Positions 45,318-58,340 of a stretch of 64,000 nt of DNA are shown in pieces. Where the stretch lies: NCBI RefSeq assembly GCF_038502225.1, contig NC_091353.1, forward strand, positions 445,975 through 509,974. Direction: 5' to 3'. Positions within the stretch are counted from its first letter, which is position 1, and each line of letters opens with the position of its first letter. The notes beneath the pieces were generated by a model. The model searched no databases, had not been told where the DNA came from, and was given only the letters and a program-made list of their open reading frames with translations. The position numbers and the translations under genes were made by a program. Origin of the DNA: Cherax quadricarinatus. Taxonomy: Eukaryota > Arthropoda > Malacostraca > Decapoda > Parastacidae.

Positions 45318-45403
<86 letters not shown>
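45318..45403. repeat. (GA)n microsatellite
   Basis: About 42 dinucleotides. Confidence 0.95.
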
Positions 45404-45406
<3 letters not shown>

Positions 45407-45854
45407 GAAAAGGAGAGACAGGGAAGTTTGAAGCCTCAGCCCGCACAGGAAATTCTGAAGAAGTTTCCGCTGGCGAGTAATTAAACAACTAACTTGGCTT
45501 GAGTTTATCAAGAGCTCCTCTGCCTTTTTTGTGTACGTGACGAAGAAGGGGGAAGGGGAGGAAGGAGGGGGAGGAGGTTGTGGAAGTGAGAAAGGGGTGA
45601 GAAATAGGAAGGTAGAGGACTAGGCGAGGTGATAAAGGTAGGGAAATAGATGAGGATGCAGAGGAGACAGAGATAATTGTTATGTTATTATTTTAGCCGA
45701 AGTGTGTAATATAGTTGTGAACTGTTAAGTTATTATACACAGGAAATATATTTTGAGGACATCAACAGTATGAGGCTACCCGGTGATGTATGATAATTAT
45801 ACTCTGGCAAGACTCGCAGTGTGCAACTACCCTATTATATATGAGAATTCTATT

Positions 45855-46870
45855 ACGGGAATTCTAAGTGGAACACCTAGAAAGGAATGATCTTACAAAC
45901 GATAACCAGCACGGTTTTAGGGAAAGGAAATCCTGTGACAGACCTACTAGAGATTTTCGAAAAGGGAACAGAAGTAAGACACGAGAGAGAGAGAGAGAGA
46001 GGAGGGGGGGGGGGTTAGACTGCATTTTTTTGGATTGCAAGAAAGCCTTCGACAATGATCCGAACTAAAGATTAGTGCAAAAGCTAGAGGAGCAGACAGG
46101 AATAACATGAAAGGCATTGCAATGGATCAGAGAATACTTGACAGGAAGGAAACAACGAGTGATGGTACGTGACGAGGTGTCAGAGTGATAGTCTCTGATG
46201 AGTGGAGTTCCGCAAAGGTCATCCCGGGAACCGGTGCTATTTCTGGTATATATGAATGCCATGACGGAAGGGATAGATTCAGAGTGTCCCTGTTTGCAGA
46301 CGATGTGACGCTAAAGCAAAGAATTCAAGTGGAAGAGGATCAGGGGGATTACAAATGGATCTGGACAGGATGCAAGCCTGGTCCAACAAGTAGCTCATGG
46401 AATTTAAATCCATCAAATGCAACGTCTTGAAGATTGGAGACGGTGAAAGAAGACCGCAGACAGAATACATGCTAGAGAGCCCAAGACAGCAAAACTCGCT
46501 CTAGGAAAAGGATCTTGTGGTGAGTGTAATACCGAGCACATCTTCTAAGGCGCACATCAACCAAATAACTGTTGCAGCATATGGGCGCTTGGCAAACCTG
46601 AGAAGAGCGTTTTGAAACCTGAGTAAGGAATCATTCATGACTCGGTACAACATGTACGTCAGGCCCACATCGGAGTTTACTGCACCAGTATGGAACCCCA
46701 AAAGGTCAACCACCTCAGGAAACTAGAGAAAGTGCAAAGATAAGCAACGAGACTATTCCCAGAGCTAAGGGGCATTTCTTACAAGGAGTGATTAAGAGAA
46801 ACTGGCCGGACGACAATGAAGGACAGGAGGACTAGGGGAAACATGATATGTCGGGAGGGTTCGTGGAGAT
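45855..46870 (+). pseudogene. CR1-like LINE reverse transcriptase relic
   Basis: The frames hold NDNQHGFRERKSCD, GLDCIFLDCKKAFD (first catalytic aspartate), QWIREYLTGRKQRVMVRDEV, MSGVPQRSSREPVLFLVYMN, SVSLFADDVTLKQR (catalytic DD), AHIGVYCTSMEPQ and KLEKVQR.ATRLFPELRGIS. This order covers most of a CR1 RT. A (GA)n expansion with a G-run (45,985-46,015) sits inside the domain and breaks it, with further stops after it. Non-functional. Confidence 0.8.
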
Positions 46871-47169
46871 ATGATGGTTGGAGTTAAACACAGTCGTTGG
46901 ATGGTAACACTTATATTAGCAGAGTGTGAGAGGGAGAGGCCCAGCCTGCCTATGTTACCTGTAGACCTAAGCGTGGAGAACTGAGGCTGAGGCCGGGAGC
47001 TCACCACTCACATCCAGCATCACGTGACGTCAAAAAAGCTAGTCACTGAGCCTACTGAAAGGGAGCCTAAATATATACATGGATGATACGATCTATAAGA
47101 TACTACACAAGTATAAGTATAGGGAATTCAGTAGCTATACTGACAGATAACGACATATCAAATATTGCG

Positions 47170-47480
47170 AGGAATTGACAAGGTGGACAAGTCAAGATGT
47201 TCCAGAGATGGGACATAGAAACAAGGGGGTCACAATTGGAAGCTGACGACTCAGATGAGCCAAAGGGATGTTAGGAAGCATTTCTTCAGTCACAGAGTTG
47301 TCAGGAAGTGGAATAGTCTAAAAAGTGACTTAGTGGAGGCAGGAACCAAATATAGTTTTAAGACAAGGTTTGGTAAAGCTCATGGAGCAAGGAGAGAGTG
47401 GTCTAGTAACGATCAGTGAAGAAGTGGGGCCAGCAGCTATGACTCTACCCCTGCAGCCACAAATAGGTAAGTACATACAC
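47170..47480 (+). pseudogene. CR1-like LINE 3' end
   Basis: Frames read DKVDKSRCSRDGT-like, RDVRKHFFSHRVVRKWNSLK and YSFKTRFGKAHGARREW, then the 3' UTR ending AAATAGGTAAGTAC. It may be the 3' part of the RT relic just upstream, since the spacing is plausible. Confidence 0.7.
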
Positions 47481-47575
47481 ACACATTCACACATACACTC
47501 ACATATACACACATTCACACATACACACACATATACATACACTAACACACACACACACACACACACACCTCCACA
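47480..47575. repeat. CA-rich microsatellite
   Basis: ACACATTCACACATACAC-type units, then (CA)n, directly after a LINE 3' end. Confidence 0.9.
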
Positions 47576-47639
47576 CAAAGTTTGCAGACTACAGAAACTA
47601 GAGCATGCTAACATCATAAAACAATATATGGACTCTTAA

Positions 47640-49260
47640 AAGCGAGGAGGTAGTTGCAAGGGAACTGAAGATGGCTGGTCTGAGAAGGAAGAATGAATGA
47701 AAGACTCAAGAGCAAAATGGAAGAATGGGAAAAAAAAGGTTAAACGAGCTTTGCAATACAATGGTGGAGGAGAAATGTGAATAGAGCAAGAGTTGGAGTT
47801 ATGAGCTGTAGCAGCTGATGCAAAGATATAGAGACTGGAGGAGGAACTGGAATTGCTGAGCAGGATACGAAGACGAGGACCGAAAGGATCAAGGTGGTAG
47901 AAACAGAAATATCAGCAGACATTGAGGGGATTTAAGGACTGGAAATTACTAAGAAATCCATTGCAGAAGTAATATCAGGGCACCGGGATGTCCAAGAGAT
48001 GATAAAAGAAACAAGAAAGTAGATGCTTAAATCGGATCCAGAGATATGGGGGGTAAAGAAATGGGAAGAAGAGAAAGAGTGGTCAGTAATTATTCATGGG
48101 AATCAGGAGGCTGAAGGACAACCTATGGCAAAAGAAGACATTGGAAGGAAAAACAGATTGAGAACATCATGGCAATAACAGAAGAGAAGGACATGTCTGA
48201 GGTAACAAATTTTCACACACTTGGGGGGTATTCAAAGGAAAAAGAAATCGTCAACTCAATTTGACATTCAAGACAGGTGTGGTACAAAAAAGGATACTAC
48301 AACAGAAACCACTATTAAATGACTGCTGAAAATATCAGCGAGTGTACCTCAACGGTGACAGATCACTAAAAGAATGGGAATAACTGAGAGTGAGAGTAAG
48401 AAGACACCAGTGGAAGGAAAGACAGTACACACCACACCATATCAACCAAACACAATAACGGAATCAAATGACACACTACAACTATCCCTTCCCCCAGCAC
48501 AGCAGCCTTTCATAATATCCCAACCTGCCTCCCAAGCCCTCAGTCCTCACCAACCCCAACCTTCTTTTCAAAATACAGTACTGGGAAGGAAGATGAAGTT
48601 ATGGTACACTAATACAGATGGAATAACAAATAAGAATGAAGAATGGCAAGAACGAATCATTGAGGCATCCCTGGACATCATAGCACTCAGGGAGACAAAG
48701 CTCTAGGAGATGATAACAGAAGCGATCTTTCCAACTGAACATAAGATCCTATGGAAAGATAGAGGGAACAGAGGGGGAGGAGGAGTTGCACTGCTCATCA
48801 AAAACCAGTGGAGTTTTGAGGAAATGGGAGGACTGGGTAGAGAGGAAGTGGATGACTTCATGGTAGGAACGCTTCAAACCGGGGGATCCAAAGGTTGTGA
48901 TAGAAGTGATGTGCAAATTACCACTGAACAGCGAGAGACCAAGACAAGAATACGATGGGAGCAACAGAGCAATGGTGGATACACTAGCCGAGGTGGCCAG
49001 AAAGGCCCACATTGGTAGAACAAAGTTACTCATCATGGGGGATTTCAATCATAGGGAATTGGGAAAACCTAGAGTCACATGGGGGACCATAAACATGGAG
49101 GCTAAGTTGCTGGAGACAGTATTGGAAAACTTCATGCACCAAAATGCTAAGGATACAGCTAGAGAGGAGAGGTGTTCCAGCAAGGCTTGACGTCGTATTC
49201 ACCTAGAACCGTTCAGACATAGGGGATATCACACATGAAAGACCTTTTGACACTAGTGAT
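47640..49260 (+). pseudogene. CR1-like LINE ORF1 and endonuclease relic
   Basis: The first part (47,640-48,590) is charged, coiled-coil-like ORF1 sequence followed by a Pro/Gln-rich stretch. The endonuclease follows: KMKLWYTNTDGITNKNEEWQ, DIIALRETKL (here LRETKL where most copies have LTETKL), GGGVALLIKNQW, and the metal-binding LLIMGDFNHRELG near 49,030. Stops and frame changes occur throughout. The RT is absent: sequence passes from the endonuclease to a 34-bp tandem repeat and then a LINE 3' end. Confidence 0.75.
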
Positions 49261-49326
49261 GACATGGTCCTGAGTACTGAATACCTTGTAGAGTTAACAA
49301 TGGAGAATGAAGAAGCAGATGCATGG

Positions 49327-49420
49327 TATGGAGAGGTCAAAGGAACTGAGAGATGCACTGTATGGAGAGGTCAAAGGAACTGAGAGATGCACTGTATGGA
49401 GAGGTCAAAGGAACTAAACT
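49327..49420 (+). repeat. 34-bp tandem triplication
   Basis: TATGGAGAGGTCAAAGGAAC starts at 49,327, 49,361 and 49,395. Confidence 0.95.
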
Positions 49421-49429
49421 CTAACCCTG

Positions 49430-49745
49430 CAGAAGAGAAGGACTAGAGACAACATGATTATGACATAATAAACCCAAAGGACCAGAATAAAGTAGGCACA
49501 AAACGAAGAGGAAAACACAGATGAGCCGTAGGAATGTAAGGAAATATTTTTTTTGCTTTTAAGATGGATGAAGAGTGGAATGACCCGAATGAGGCAGTGG
49601 CGGAGGTAAATTCGTTTCACAGCTTCAAGAGTAGGTATGATAAGGCACAAGACGCCAGAAGTTAGTCGTGACGATCAAAGTCGCTTACCAGGCGTGATTA
49701 GGAGCTCATCCTCGACTCTTGCAAACACAACTCGGTGAGTATATC
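49430..49745 (+). pseudogene. CR1-like LINE 3' end
   Basis: Degenerate frames with NEEENTDEP.ECKEIFF, a KSGMTRMRQW-like segment and a 3' UTR ending in CACAACTCGGTGAGTATATC. Same domain as 23,245 and 47,170. Confidence 0.6.
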
Positions 49746-49751
49746 TCTGTG

Positions 49752-49756
<5 letters not shown>

Positions 49757-49848
<92 letters not shown>
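49757..49848. repeat. (CA)n microsatellite
   Basis: About 45 dinucleotides after a LINE 3' end. Confidence 0.95.
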
Positions 49849-49850
<2 letters not shown>

Positions 49851-49859
49851 CAAGATAAC

Positions 49860-50125
49860 ATGCACTAAATTTTAAGCAAAAATATCTTAGCTTAAAATAA
49901 AATATAACATAGTCAGTTGTGCTTCACACAAGCACCAAAGTCAAATTTATCATGAATAGATAAATTCTCTACGACGTATTTTAACACTGATAAATATGAA
50001 GAATTTCTATGCTGACAGGTTTTTACAAAGTGGACGTAACCGAGGTTGTCTGGAAGCAGCATGGTAATTACCTATGTACATTACACCACAGTCTTAGTGT
50101 GATTGAGGAAGGTAAATACGACTCA
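49860..50125. other. No recognisable feature
   Basis: AT-rich DNA between (CA)n and the SINE. Confidence 0.4.
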
Positions 50126-50128
50126 CCA

Positions 50129-50436
50129 GGCTCTGGTGGCCTTGTGGCTAAAACTCTCGCTTTACACGGGCCTGGGTTCGATTCCCAGCCATGGTAGAAA
50201 CATTGAGCGTGTTTCTTTACGACGGTTGTCTATGTTCACCCATCAGTAAAATGGGTACTTGGGTGTTAGTCGACTGGTGTGGGTCTCAAGCTGGGACAAA
50301 ACCAACCTAATTTGCGGGAAATGCTCAGCATAACAAGCGGTTTTCTATATGTAGTATGTCATTGATGTCAGCTATGGTCTGTATACCTTGTACATGTACT
50401 GGTAGTAAATAAAGGTATTATTATTATTTTTATTAA
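50129..50436 (+). mobile_element. tRNA-derived SINE with intact head
   Basis: The head (50,129-50,190) has GGTGGCCTTGTGGCTAAAAC (A box) and GGGTTCGATTCCCAGCC (perfect B box) at tRNA spacing. It is followed by a body with GTGTTAGTCGACTGGTGTGG and TTGTACATGTACTGGTAGTA, an AATAAAGG motif and an (ATT)n tail. Polymerase III would transcribe it; it depends on a LINE for movement. A truncated relative lies at 34,075-34,378. Confidence 0.85.
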
Positions 50437-50442
50437 ATGAAG

Positions 50443-50695
50443 AAGCAGTGGAAGCAAGTGTCAGGAAGTGGAAGCAAGTGTCAGCAAGTGGAAGTGGAAG
50501 CAAGTGTCAGCAAGTGGAAGTGGAAGCAAGTGTCAGCAAGTGGAAGTGGAAGCAAGTGTCAGCAAGTGGAAGTGGAAGCAAGTGTCAGCAAGTGGAAGTG
50601 GAAGCAAGTGTCAGCAAGTGGAAGTGGAAGCAAGTGTCAGGAAGTGGAAGCAAGTGTCAGCAAGTGGAAGTGGAAGCAAGTGTCAGGAGTAGGTA
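50443..50695 (+). repeat. About 26-bp minisatellite
   Basis: AAGTGTCAGCAAGTGGAAGT plus GGAAGC units with a shorter variant lacking one GGAAGT. About ten copies. Confidence 0.9.
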
Positions 50696-50799
50696 TTATC
50701 GTGTTCGGTAGACAGGAAATCTTAAAACCCAGCAGCAGAGCCTTAGAAGTTGAGACAGGAACTGTGTTTTGATTTTTACAATTACAACAATGTAAGTGC

Positions 50800-51030
50800 G
50801 TCTACAGAAGGTAGGGGAGGGATATATATGATAAAGAAAAGAGAAAGCGGCTAGGGATTAGAGACAGGAAGAAGGATAAAGGACAGGGAGGAATATAGGG
50901 AAGATGGGAAATGGGGCAGGGTGGAGAAGATACAGAAATAAGATGAACGGAGTTAAGGATAAACGAGGTAGGGAGGAGAGAGAAGAGTGAGGAAGGGAGA
51001 ATGGATGTAAGAAATAGGGCGAGTTGGGAA
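50800..51030. other. Purine-rich flank of (GA)n
   Basis: GGAGGGA-, GGAAGATG-like sequence without a fixed unit; no gene recognised. Confidence 0.5.
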
Positions 51031-51031
51031 A

Positions 51032-51208
<177 letters not shown>

Positions 51209-51209
51209 G

Positions 51210-52560
51210 AGATAATAGATATATCAACATCTAAATATAAATAAAAATTTTCCTCTAAATTTTCACAAAATTATTAAGTTACTTTATAATCTTGATAATC
51301 TTAGGTTAAAACATAATTTCTTCATGGAATTTAAACTTGTTAAATATACCACATCAGTTAGTAATTATTTCAACATTAATTGACCAGATGTTCTGTATAT
51401 TCCTCGAAATGTACGAGTATTATAGTGAATATACACATTGGTGAACATCTACGCATGTACATCGAGTGGAGTATATTTTTAATGCTTTTATACTACGATA
51501 AACTTATCTAATTCCTTGAAAAGTTACCTTCATCGTAATTCTTGAAGAATTTGTTGTACCTCCTAGATTGTAATTTCTCAACAAATTCCCAGGACACAGA
51601 AGCAGCGTTTTCTTTGTACGTGCAAGAGATAAAAATTAGACTGGTTTGGCTTCAGGACGACTTGTTTTCTCAGCAAAGAACACAACAAACAGGCTGAAAT
51701 ATTTGTCAGATTAACTAATGTCTCCTGTTGTTTCGACCATTCAGTATGAGAAAGGGAAGTAGAGACTAAGTAATCGACGTCTCTGATTAACAGTATGTGA
51801 AGGAGAATTGTACTATGCTGCATATGGGGCAAGAAAGTGGAAGAACAGATGACCAGATGCATTTGTCTATGGAGCAGTTAAAAGAGAAGCTGAGGACGGG
51901 ATCAAACTGAGAGAGATTACTGTATAAAGGGGGAAACGTGATTAGAAAATGATGACGAGTTATGGAAAAAATGGAGATGAAGGAGATGAAGAAAAGATAT
52001 TGGAGATGATAGTAGTTAAGATATATGGGAAAAATGTACATTGGTTAAGAATCTTGGTCACATATACGAACCGGGACTCAAGTACATGCAAACATTTATG
52101 CACGCACACGAATGGCGCTCATACGAACGCGCTTACGCACACGGACAAACTTCAATGCATAACCACCTAAACAACTATCTAAATATTCCTCCATTTTTGC
52201 AATAACTTTTTTTTTTTCATTTATATTTTTCAACCTCAATATTTTCATTACAAAAGTTTCAAATTCTCCATTACTTTTTTCATGAATTTTTGTAACATCC
52301 AGAAACAATTTGTTTTACGATGGAACTCCTCACTTTAAATACTCTTGTAATATGTATTTCACCAGAAATTTTATTTTTTTCTCATCATAGCCAGGATTTA
52401 ATTACGCATTTTTGCTATTATATAATTATTTATATAAGGATTTTTACGGTGTGCTTTTGATGAAGGTATGACGTCACTGACATCGTTGGTCACTATTGTT
52501 TCCCGGTTATATTTTAGGATTATTCTCTTGGAGTTTATACACGATTATATGCGGATTATT
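51210..52560. other. No recognisable feature
   Basis: AT-rich. Frames up to 94 codons (51,578-51,862 minus) have no recognised motif, splice context or repeat signature. Confidence 0.4.
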
Positions 52561-52564
52561 TACA

Positions 52565-52660
52565 ATATTATTTACAAGAACATAATTAAGGAGAAACACT
52601 GTTTTAGGCCTTCTGGGCCATACTAGGCAGATTCTTCTTAAACCCAAACCCTCTAAAAAA
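52565..52660 (+). repeat. Dispersed LINE/SINE tail fragment
   Basis: Contains AGGCCTTCTGGGCCATACTA and GGCAGATTCTT, related to 54,445-54,520. Confidence 0.45.
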
Positions 52661-52789
52661 AATATTTGCCGAAGCCATTTTTAATGGTACCCATAGAATA
52701 AGTTTTGATAAGCCTTTAAACCAATCCTTTCCAATTATTTTTTTTTCAAAATAAATAACTTACAAATTATACACAGACCGCACTGGTGA

Positions 52790-53165
52790 CCTTCCTTAAA
52801 AGAAGACTAATAACTCTCAGTGGGTCCTAACTTCTCCATTCTATTCCCCACAGTAATTTCCGTCTTGAAGGCGCTCTGGGAACTGCTTTGTTTTTGCAAT
52901 CTGTCCCATAAACTGCATTCCCAAACACACCTCCTGGGGCCCACTGCCACTGGCTCTCTCAGCTTTATTCATCAGCTTCCTGGAACCTTGCCAGTCTTCC
53001 AAATTTGCACCCTCAAGGAAGGTTCCTTGAAGACGGTGAGCGGCTCTTGATCCAAGAAACTGGGTTTATCTTTATTTTCCTTGGATCAAACGTGAATATC
53101 TCTTATTCTCTAAGAGGAATAATATCCGTTTGGGGTTTAGCGCTTCCCTTGGAATAAGGTAAACA
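52790..53165 (+). repeat. Dispersed repeat fragment
   Basis: GGAAGGTTCCTTGAAGACGG, GCGGCTCTTGATCC and GGGGTTTAGCGCTTCCC, related to 36,475-36,590. Confidence 0.5.
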
Positions 53166-53169
53166 AAGT

Positions 53170-53570
53170 TACATCCAAATATTTACTTAATGTGTTTACG
53201 TGAGAGAAAATTTAAATATCCTCTCTGTATATTTCAGACACATTTAAGGAATCTTCAGTAGTCTGCTGACAAGGGCTTCACACTGAGATCGAAATATACA
53301 GTACTCATGTTCATCCCATTACTGTGTTTATTGACTCATGTCTATTACATTAACGTGTTCACCTCTATTTAAACAAACACACTTAACACTATTTAGGTTT
53401 CTCAGAAGAGGGTTTTGCGTCAGTCATCGGGGAAAATGCGTGAGAGATAGAAACGACATGAGAGACGAAGTGACATGTCTGCCATTAATGTATGTTGCAT
53501 GTCTAACACTACAGTATATTGCATGACTGACACTACAATAAGCTGCATGTCTGATACTATAGTATGATAT
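53170..53570. other. No recognisable feature
   Basis: Contains a loose CATGTCTGACACTACAGTAT-type repetition (53,470-53,570). Confidence 0.4.
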
Positions 53571-53573
53571 GCA

Positions 53574-53634
<61 letters not shown>
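53574..53634. repeat. Compound (TC)n(AC)n microsatellite
   Basis: About 19 TC then 12 CA dinucleotides. Confidence 0.95.
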
Positions 53635-54133
53635 GCTGTTCTTTATTTTAGACTTTTGTCTGTTATAACCAAATTTCATAACATTACACGAAATACACGC
53701 CAAAAAAATAGCCCATCTAACCTTAATGGAACTATCGACTGCAATAACACTCGCCAGGCTACTTCGAGAAGGGGTGTCCTGTGAGGGCATGATCTACTCC
53801 ACCTCCACATTTCACCCAGGAAGTGCGCGAAACTCTAAGTCATGAAACGTTTTTGATCACATATCCTATGTGTATTTAGCAAGAAACGCAATTTAAGCAA
53901 AACAAACACTATTGTAGTCAGTTAATAGTTATCTTTTGTTAATATGTTTGAATGATTGCTGAGATGGACAGAGCACAAATGATGCTCTCTGACTCTTCTT
54001 GACAAGTAGGCATGATGTGAAGGATTATGTTTATGCATATAGGATGACAGTCACCAGGTTTTCCTTAGAAGCGCATTTAAGTTCGTACATGAAGCATAAA
54101 ACCACATGAGTTGCAAGCATCTTACTTGATGGG

Positions 54134-54450
54134 TTAATTCTCGGAGAAAGTGCAACGGAGAAGTGAAGTAACAGTAGCAACACTCACAGCAAGAGGCATT
54201 CTTGAGCTTCCCCAGCGCTCGGGCCTCGGCCTAAAGCTGGGGTGTGGCTCGAAAAGGATCCCGTAGTGTTTGCTGCCTTTGTACTTCCTGACATCGTCTG
54301 CTGCCCAGTGTGGGCGGGGTTTGTGGCAGCACAAGGTGCCTAGCTTTTCCCTTCGAGCCCCGTGGGGGCGGGGAATGGGGCTAGGCCTGGGGACAATTAG
54401 TCCCATAAAACGAGAGGGTACTTGTTCCTCCTCCCATGGCATTCATTGGT
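54134..54450 (-). repeat. GC-rich dispersed repeat
   Basis: The minus frame of 102 codons (MPWEEEQVPSRFMGLI..., PRPHGARREKLGTLCCHKPR) belongs to a repeat family rather than a gene: a piece of it recurs at 680-762. It is markedly GC-richer than its flanks. Confidence 0.5.
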
Positions 54451-54451
54451 C

Positions 54452-54620
54452 TGAGAACATAAGAATGGAGGATCACTGCAGCAGGCCTGTTGGCCCATAC
54501 TAGGCACGTCCTTTACAATCCCTAGATAGGGAACCAAAGTCGGACCACCACTTGGAAAAGGCCCGGGTCGGGGGATTATACCGGCGAACCTACTACAGTA
54601 CAGACCCCAACCACTCGATG
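54452..54620 (+). repeat. Dispersed LINE/SINE tail fragment
   Basis: GAGAACATAAGAATGGAGGA, GCAGGCCTGTTGGCCCATAC and GGGGATTATACCGGCGAACC. Confidence 0.5.
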
Positions 54621-54629
54621 ATGTTTTGA

Positions 54630-55825
54630 AAGATAAACATAAAATATATCCTGTAGCTTCATTTATCTGCTGCCTATTAGAAAAAAACGACATTAACGAA
54701 ATGTGTTAAACAAGCAGCTTGTTATTTGAGTTCTAGTAACTAATCGAAAATTGCCAATTCTTATCGTATGATATTTATTTTAAGTTACCTTTACATTAAT
54801 CATTGCCATTTAAGAATGTTTTACACTCAAGTCTCATCCATTGTCACTATTAACACTGGATTTTATGTTAAAATAGTTGATCACATTGACCCTTTGTCTG
54901 GAAAACATTGAAGATTATCTTAAAAAGACGAATTATAACAGTGTCTTAATTAATGTTAAGTAGTTTTAAATATTCTTTCTTACTGAATTTCATACATAGA
55001 TATTGCACTGTGTGTTAAGATTATTTTTAAATTAAATATTTTTCGTGTCAAATTTCATAAATCCAGGAAAATTAGAGGTAAGGGACAGAAGTTTAAATAG
55101 TTTTTTAAATAAGAGGAGATTCTGACCCTCAGGCTGAATGAAAAACGACAATAGAATTAAACGTCATAAGAAAACGAGAAAAATTCTGAAAATTTAGTCG
55201 TACCAAATTAACATCTGAAGCTTTTTAGAGAACTGCAGTCGACTACTCCCGGAATGACGTTTTTTCACAAATTTCTAAAATTAAAACAAAGGGTCATTTT
55301 AAATACAGAAAAGGGTATATTTTTAATTATGGATATAATCATACTCGGAAGATATAACTGAGTGAAGATCCTTAAGCTGATATTGTTCTAGAGGAAATAT
55401 TACCAAGTCCCAATCGTGAATCATCACCTAAAGAAATATTCCGACAGAAGATTTTCTGTCTTGTGTGTAACCAAAGAAGACATGATGGAAAGGAACCACT
55501 AGGTAAGATTTCTACAGAAATCAATCGAAACTCCATTTTATCATATAACAGATATGCTTAACTCAACTGATATTCTGTTCTGAATCTATAGTCAATATTA
55601 TGAGATAGATGCCGATGATATTTGCTATCATATCTCTTTCTTGGACGCTTTCTCAGCCGTTCGCTTCGTAAATCCACTTGTAAGAAACTTTGTTTTATTT
55701 CGTTCACAATGACTCTGAATATGCAATATTTGTGGAGATCAGATTATTTCAGAACATAAACCATGGGAAGGGTGAGGATGGCAACCATGGAAAGTCAATC
55801 CTGAAACTCAGGTCATAGGTTTAAA
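54630..55825. other. No recognisable feature
   Basis: AT-rich with only short frames. Confidence 0.45.
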
Positions 55826-55837
55826 CCTGTCCCATGA

Positions 55838-56179
55838 CTCAAGAAATCGTAATGACACGATTGCAAACGAACCATACCCCCGGCCGGGATTGAACCCGCG
55901 GTCATAGAGTCTCAAAACTCCAGCCCGTCGCGTTAGCCACTGGACCAGCTAGCCACAATAAGATTCATCCAACTAGGTATATTTCTACACCATAGAAATG
56001 TTAGCACAGGCACCTCTGTGCATTTGTGGTCACAGAGGTGCCTGTGCTAACATTTCTATGGTGTAGAAATATACCTAGTTGGATGAATCTTATTGTGGCT
56101 AGCTGGTCTAGTGGCTAACGCGACGGGCTGGAGTTTTGAGACTCTATGACCGCGGGTTCAATCCCGGCCGGGGGTATGG
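55838..56179. mobile_element. tRNA-like foldback insertion with 12-bp TSD
   Basis: CCTGTCCCATGA occurs at 55,826-55,837 and 56,180-56,191. Inside, arms 55,872-56,020 and 56,031-56,179 are near-perfect inverted copies (149 bp each; a 10-bp loop). Each arm ends in a tRNA-like unit: GCTGGTCTAGTGGCTAACGC (A box) and GCGGGTTCAATCCCGGCC (B box). The left end has an unpaired 34-bp extension (55,838-55,871). The layout is that of the PLE foldbacks, though the sequence is tRNA-derived. Confidence 0.8.
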
Positions 56180-56191
56180 CCTGTCCCATGA

Positions 56192-56950
56192 TGTGTTTTC
56201 AGTAGTAGTATTACCACTTCGTGAGTTATTTCAGATATCTGAACGACATGATTAAAGAATGGAGTAAGGATTTTGGAATCAATAAAAAATGAAGAAAACC
56301 AAATCTTTGTTACCTTGAATTGGAGTCTACTGAAACATTTTTGAAAAAGTGTAACTATTCTGAACAAGACAACTATTGGGTCCAGCTTCATATGGGCATC
56401 TAATGATTCCCTTGAAGATGCCTAGAAATTAACAAAACTCCAGAAAGAGGAAAGTATAAATCAGTGACACCTCATCTAGTAACAGAAGTACTTTGCGATG
56501 TAGTAAAGCTTAGTAAAGTGCTACAAAATCATTTAATGTTTCATTGGAAGCAGGAGTAAAGTCGGTTCAAGAATGTTTTTTTTTTTCGATTTCACATTAG
56601 CCACTTCCCTGACATGGTCTGGGACTCATCCTAAAATAGAAATCTGACCCTTGCACTTGATCATCCAATAGTTCGTGGGCTAAGTACCTGGAGTGTTGAC
56701 TCTTCTTGCCATTATACACTATCGTCTGTATGATCAATAGTAAAAATAGTGGCTCGAAAACCCACCAAGACCCCATAGTATGTCACTGAAAAAGGACGAA
56801 TAACAAGGTAAATAACAAAATTGTTTTAGGTGTAAGTCTGTTGGCTTCACGTGATGAGTAACCTTAAGATCTCGTTTGAAGCTAACACTCTAACTCACTT
56901 CAAGCTGAAAACGAAAACAACAGACATAGAAGCAATCCTTCCTGCTTTTC
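56192..56950. other. No recognisable feature
   Basis: AT-rich; no domain or repeat recognised apart from a T-run near 56,577. Confidence 0.4.
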
Positions 56951-56959
56951 CAGCTTTTT

Positions 56960-57125
56960 ATGTTTGGATGCTACAATAATGAAGACGACCAGAGCTGCCG
57001 TAAGATGGAAAGGAAGAAGGATGGGGAAGGATGGAAATACTGGAAAAGATGGGAGGAAGGAGAAAAGGAGGAGAAGAAAGGCAAGTGGCCCAAACACTTT
57101 GGTGCATGTGGTATATTCAGGACAG
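56960..57125 (+). repeat. Dispersed LINE-derived fragment
   Basis: Shares GACCAGAGCTGC, AAGGAAGAAGGATGG, GGATGGAAATACTGG and GGCAAGTGGCCCAA with 26,705-26,820, where it flanks a minus-strand LINE relic. Confidence 0.65.
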
Positions 57126-57239
57126 CGTATATACCACTCACATCAATATATATACAGCAGTCTTGAAGAAAAATATTAACGTTATGCAACTAAGTAATTT
57201 CTGGCTAGACACTACTGGTGATCAAACTAACTTACATCA

Positions 57240-57980
57240 TTGATGCTGCTCAAAAACAAAACAGATGTTAGTAAACACGTTAGTAAACATCTGTTTACTA
57301 ACCTGTTCAGGAGTTCAGTCGTAGATGAGGTGCTAAACAGATACTCGACGAAAAGTAAGAATCCTAATTGAAACCCGGTAGAAAAATAAAATTTTAGCAT
57401 GAACTACGTCATGCTAAAATCGTGGAAAATTTTTAAAAATATATACCAGAAAGCATCCAGTTTCTTTCTTTTCTGTATTGATATAGAAGTTATACTGTAA
57501 TACACTGGGAATATTATGAGAATAATTACCTTATTTTCAAGATTTTAGACACTTTCACAGTATAATTAAATAGTATTACAGTAAATGTAATGCATATAAT
57601 GCTCAATGATTATAATTATCATCAGATTTTTAGACAGTCTAACTGCATAATTAAACAATTCTACTGCAATTATAATGAACAAATATCATTTGAAATGCAT
57701 TTGTTAACTACTTATCAACTTCAGATACTAATAATTACTTTTTATTACTTTCTACTGTAGCGATAATGGTTTGAAAAGTGAGTTATTTAATTATAATGAG
57801 TTTTATATAAAAATCCACAACATATAATGTAACTATTGAGATCTAAATCTTACAATCCATCTATCAATATTTTTCAACTATATATTAACTTTATTTCCAG
57901 GCTGAAAATAGAAAATTTATGTTCTTTCAGAAACATGTCCTAAAATGTCCTTTAATAATATTAATTGTGGTTAAATAGCT
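57240..57980. other. No recognisable feature
   Basis: Very AT-rich. It includes a short inverted repeat around GTTTACTAAC near 57,280-57,302. Confidence 0.45.
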
Positions 57981-57984
57981 AAAT

Positions 57985-58230
<246 letters not shown>

Positions 58231-58340
58231 GTTGACTCACAAAACAACAAAATCCGAGTGAATCCTATTAAGAAAATAAGTAATACAGAATCTCTCGGGA
58301 TGTCGAGAGTTCATCAGTGATGTGTGTGAGTCAGCAGGAG

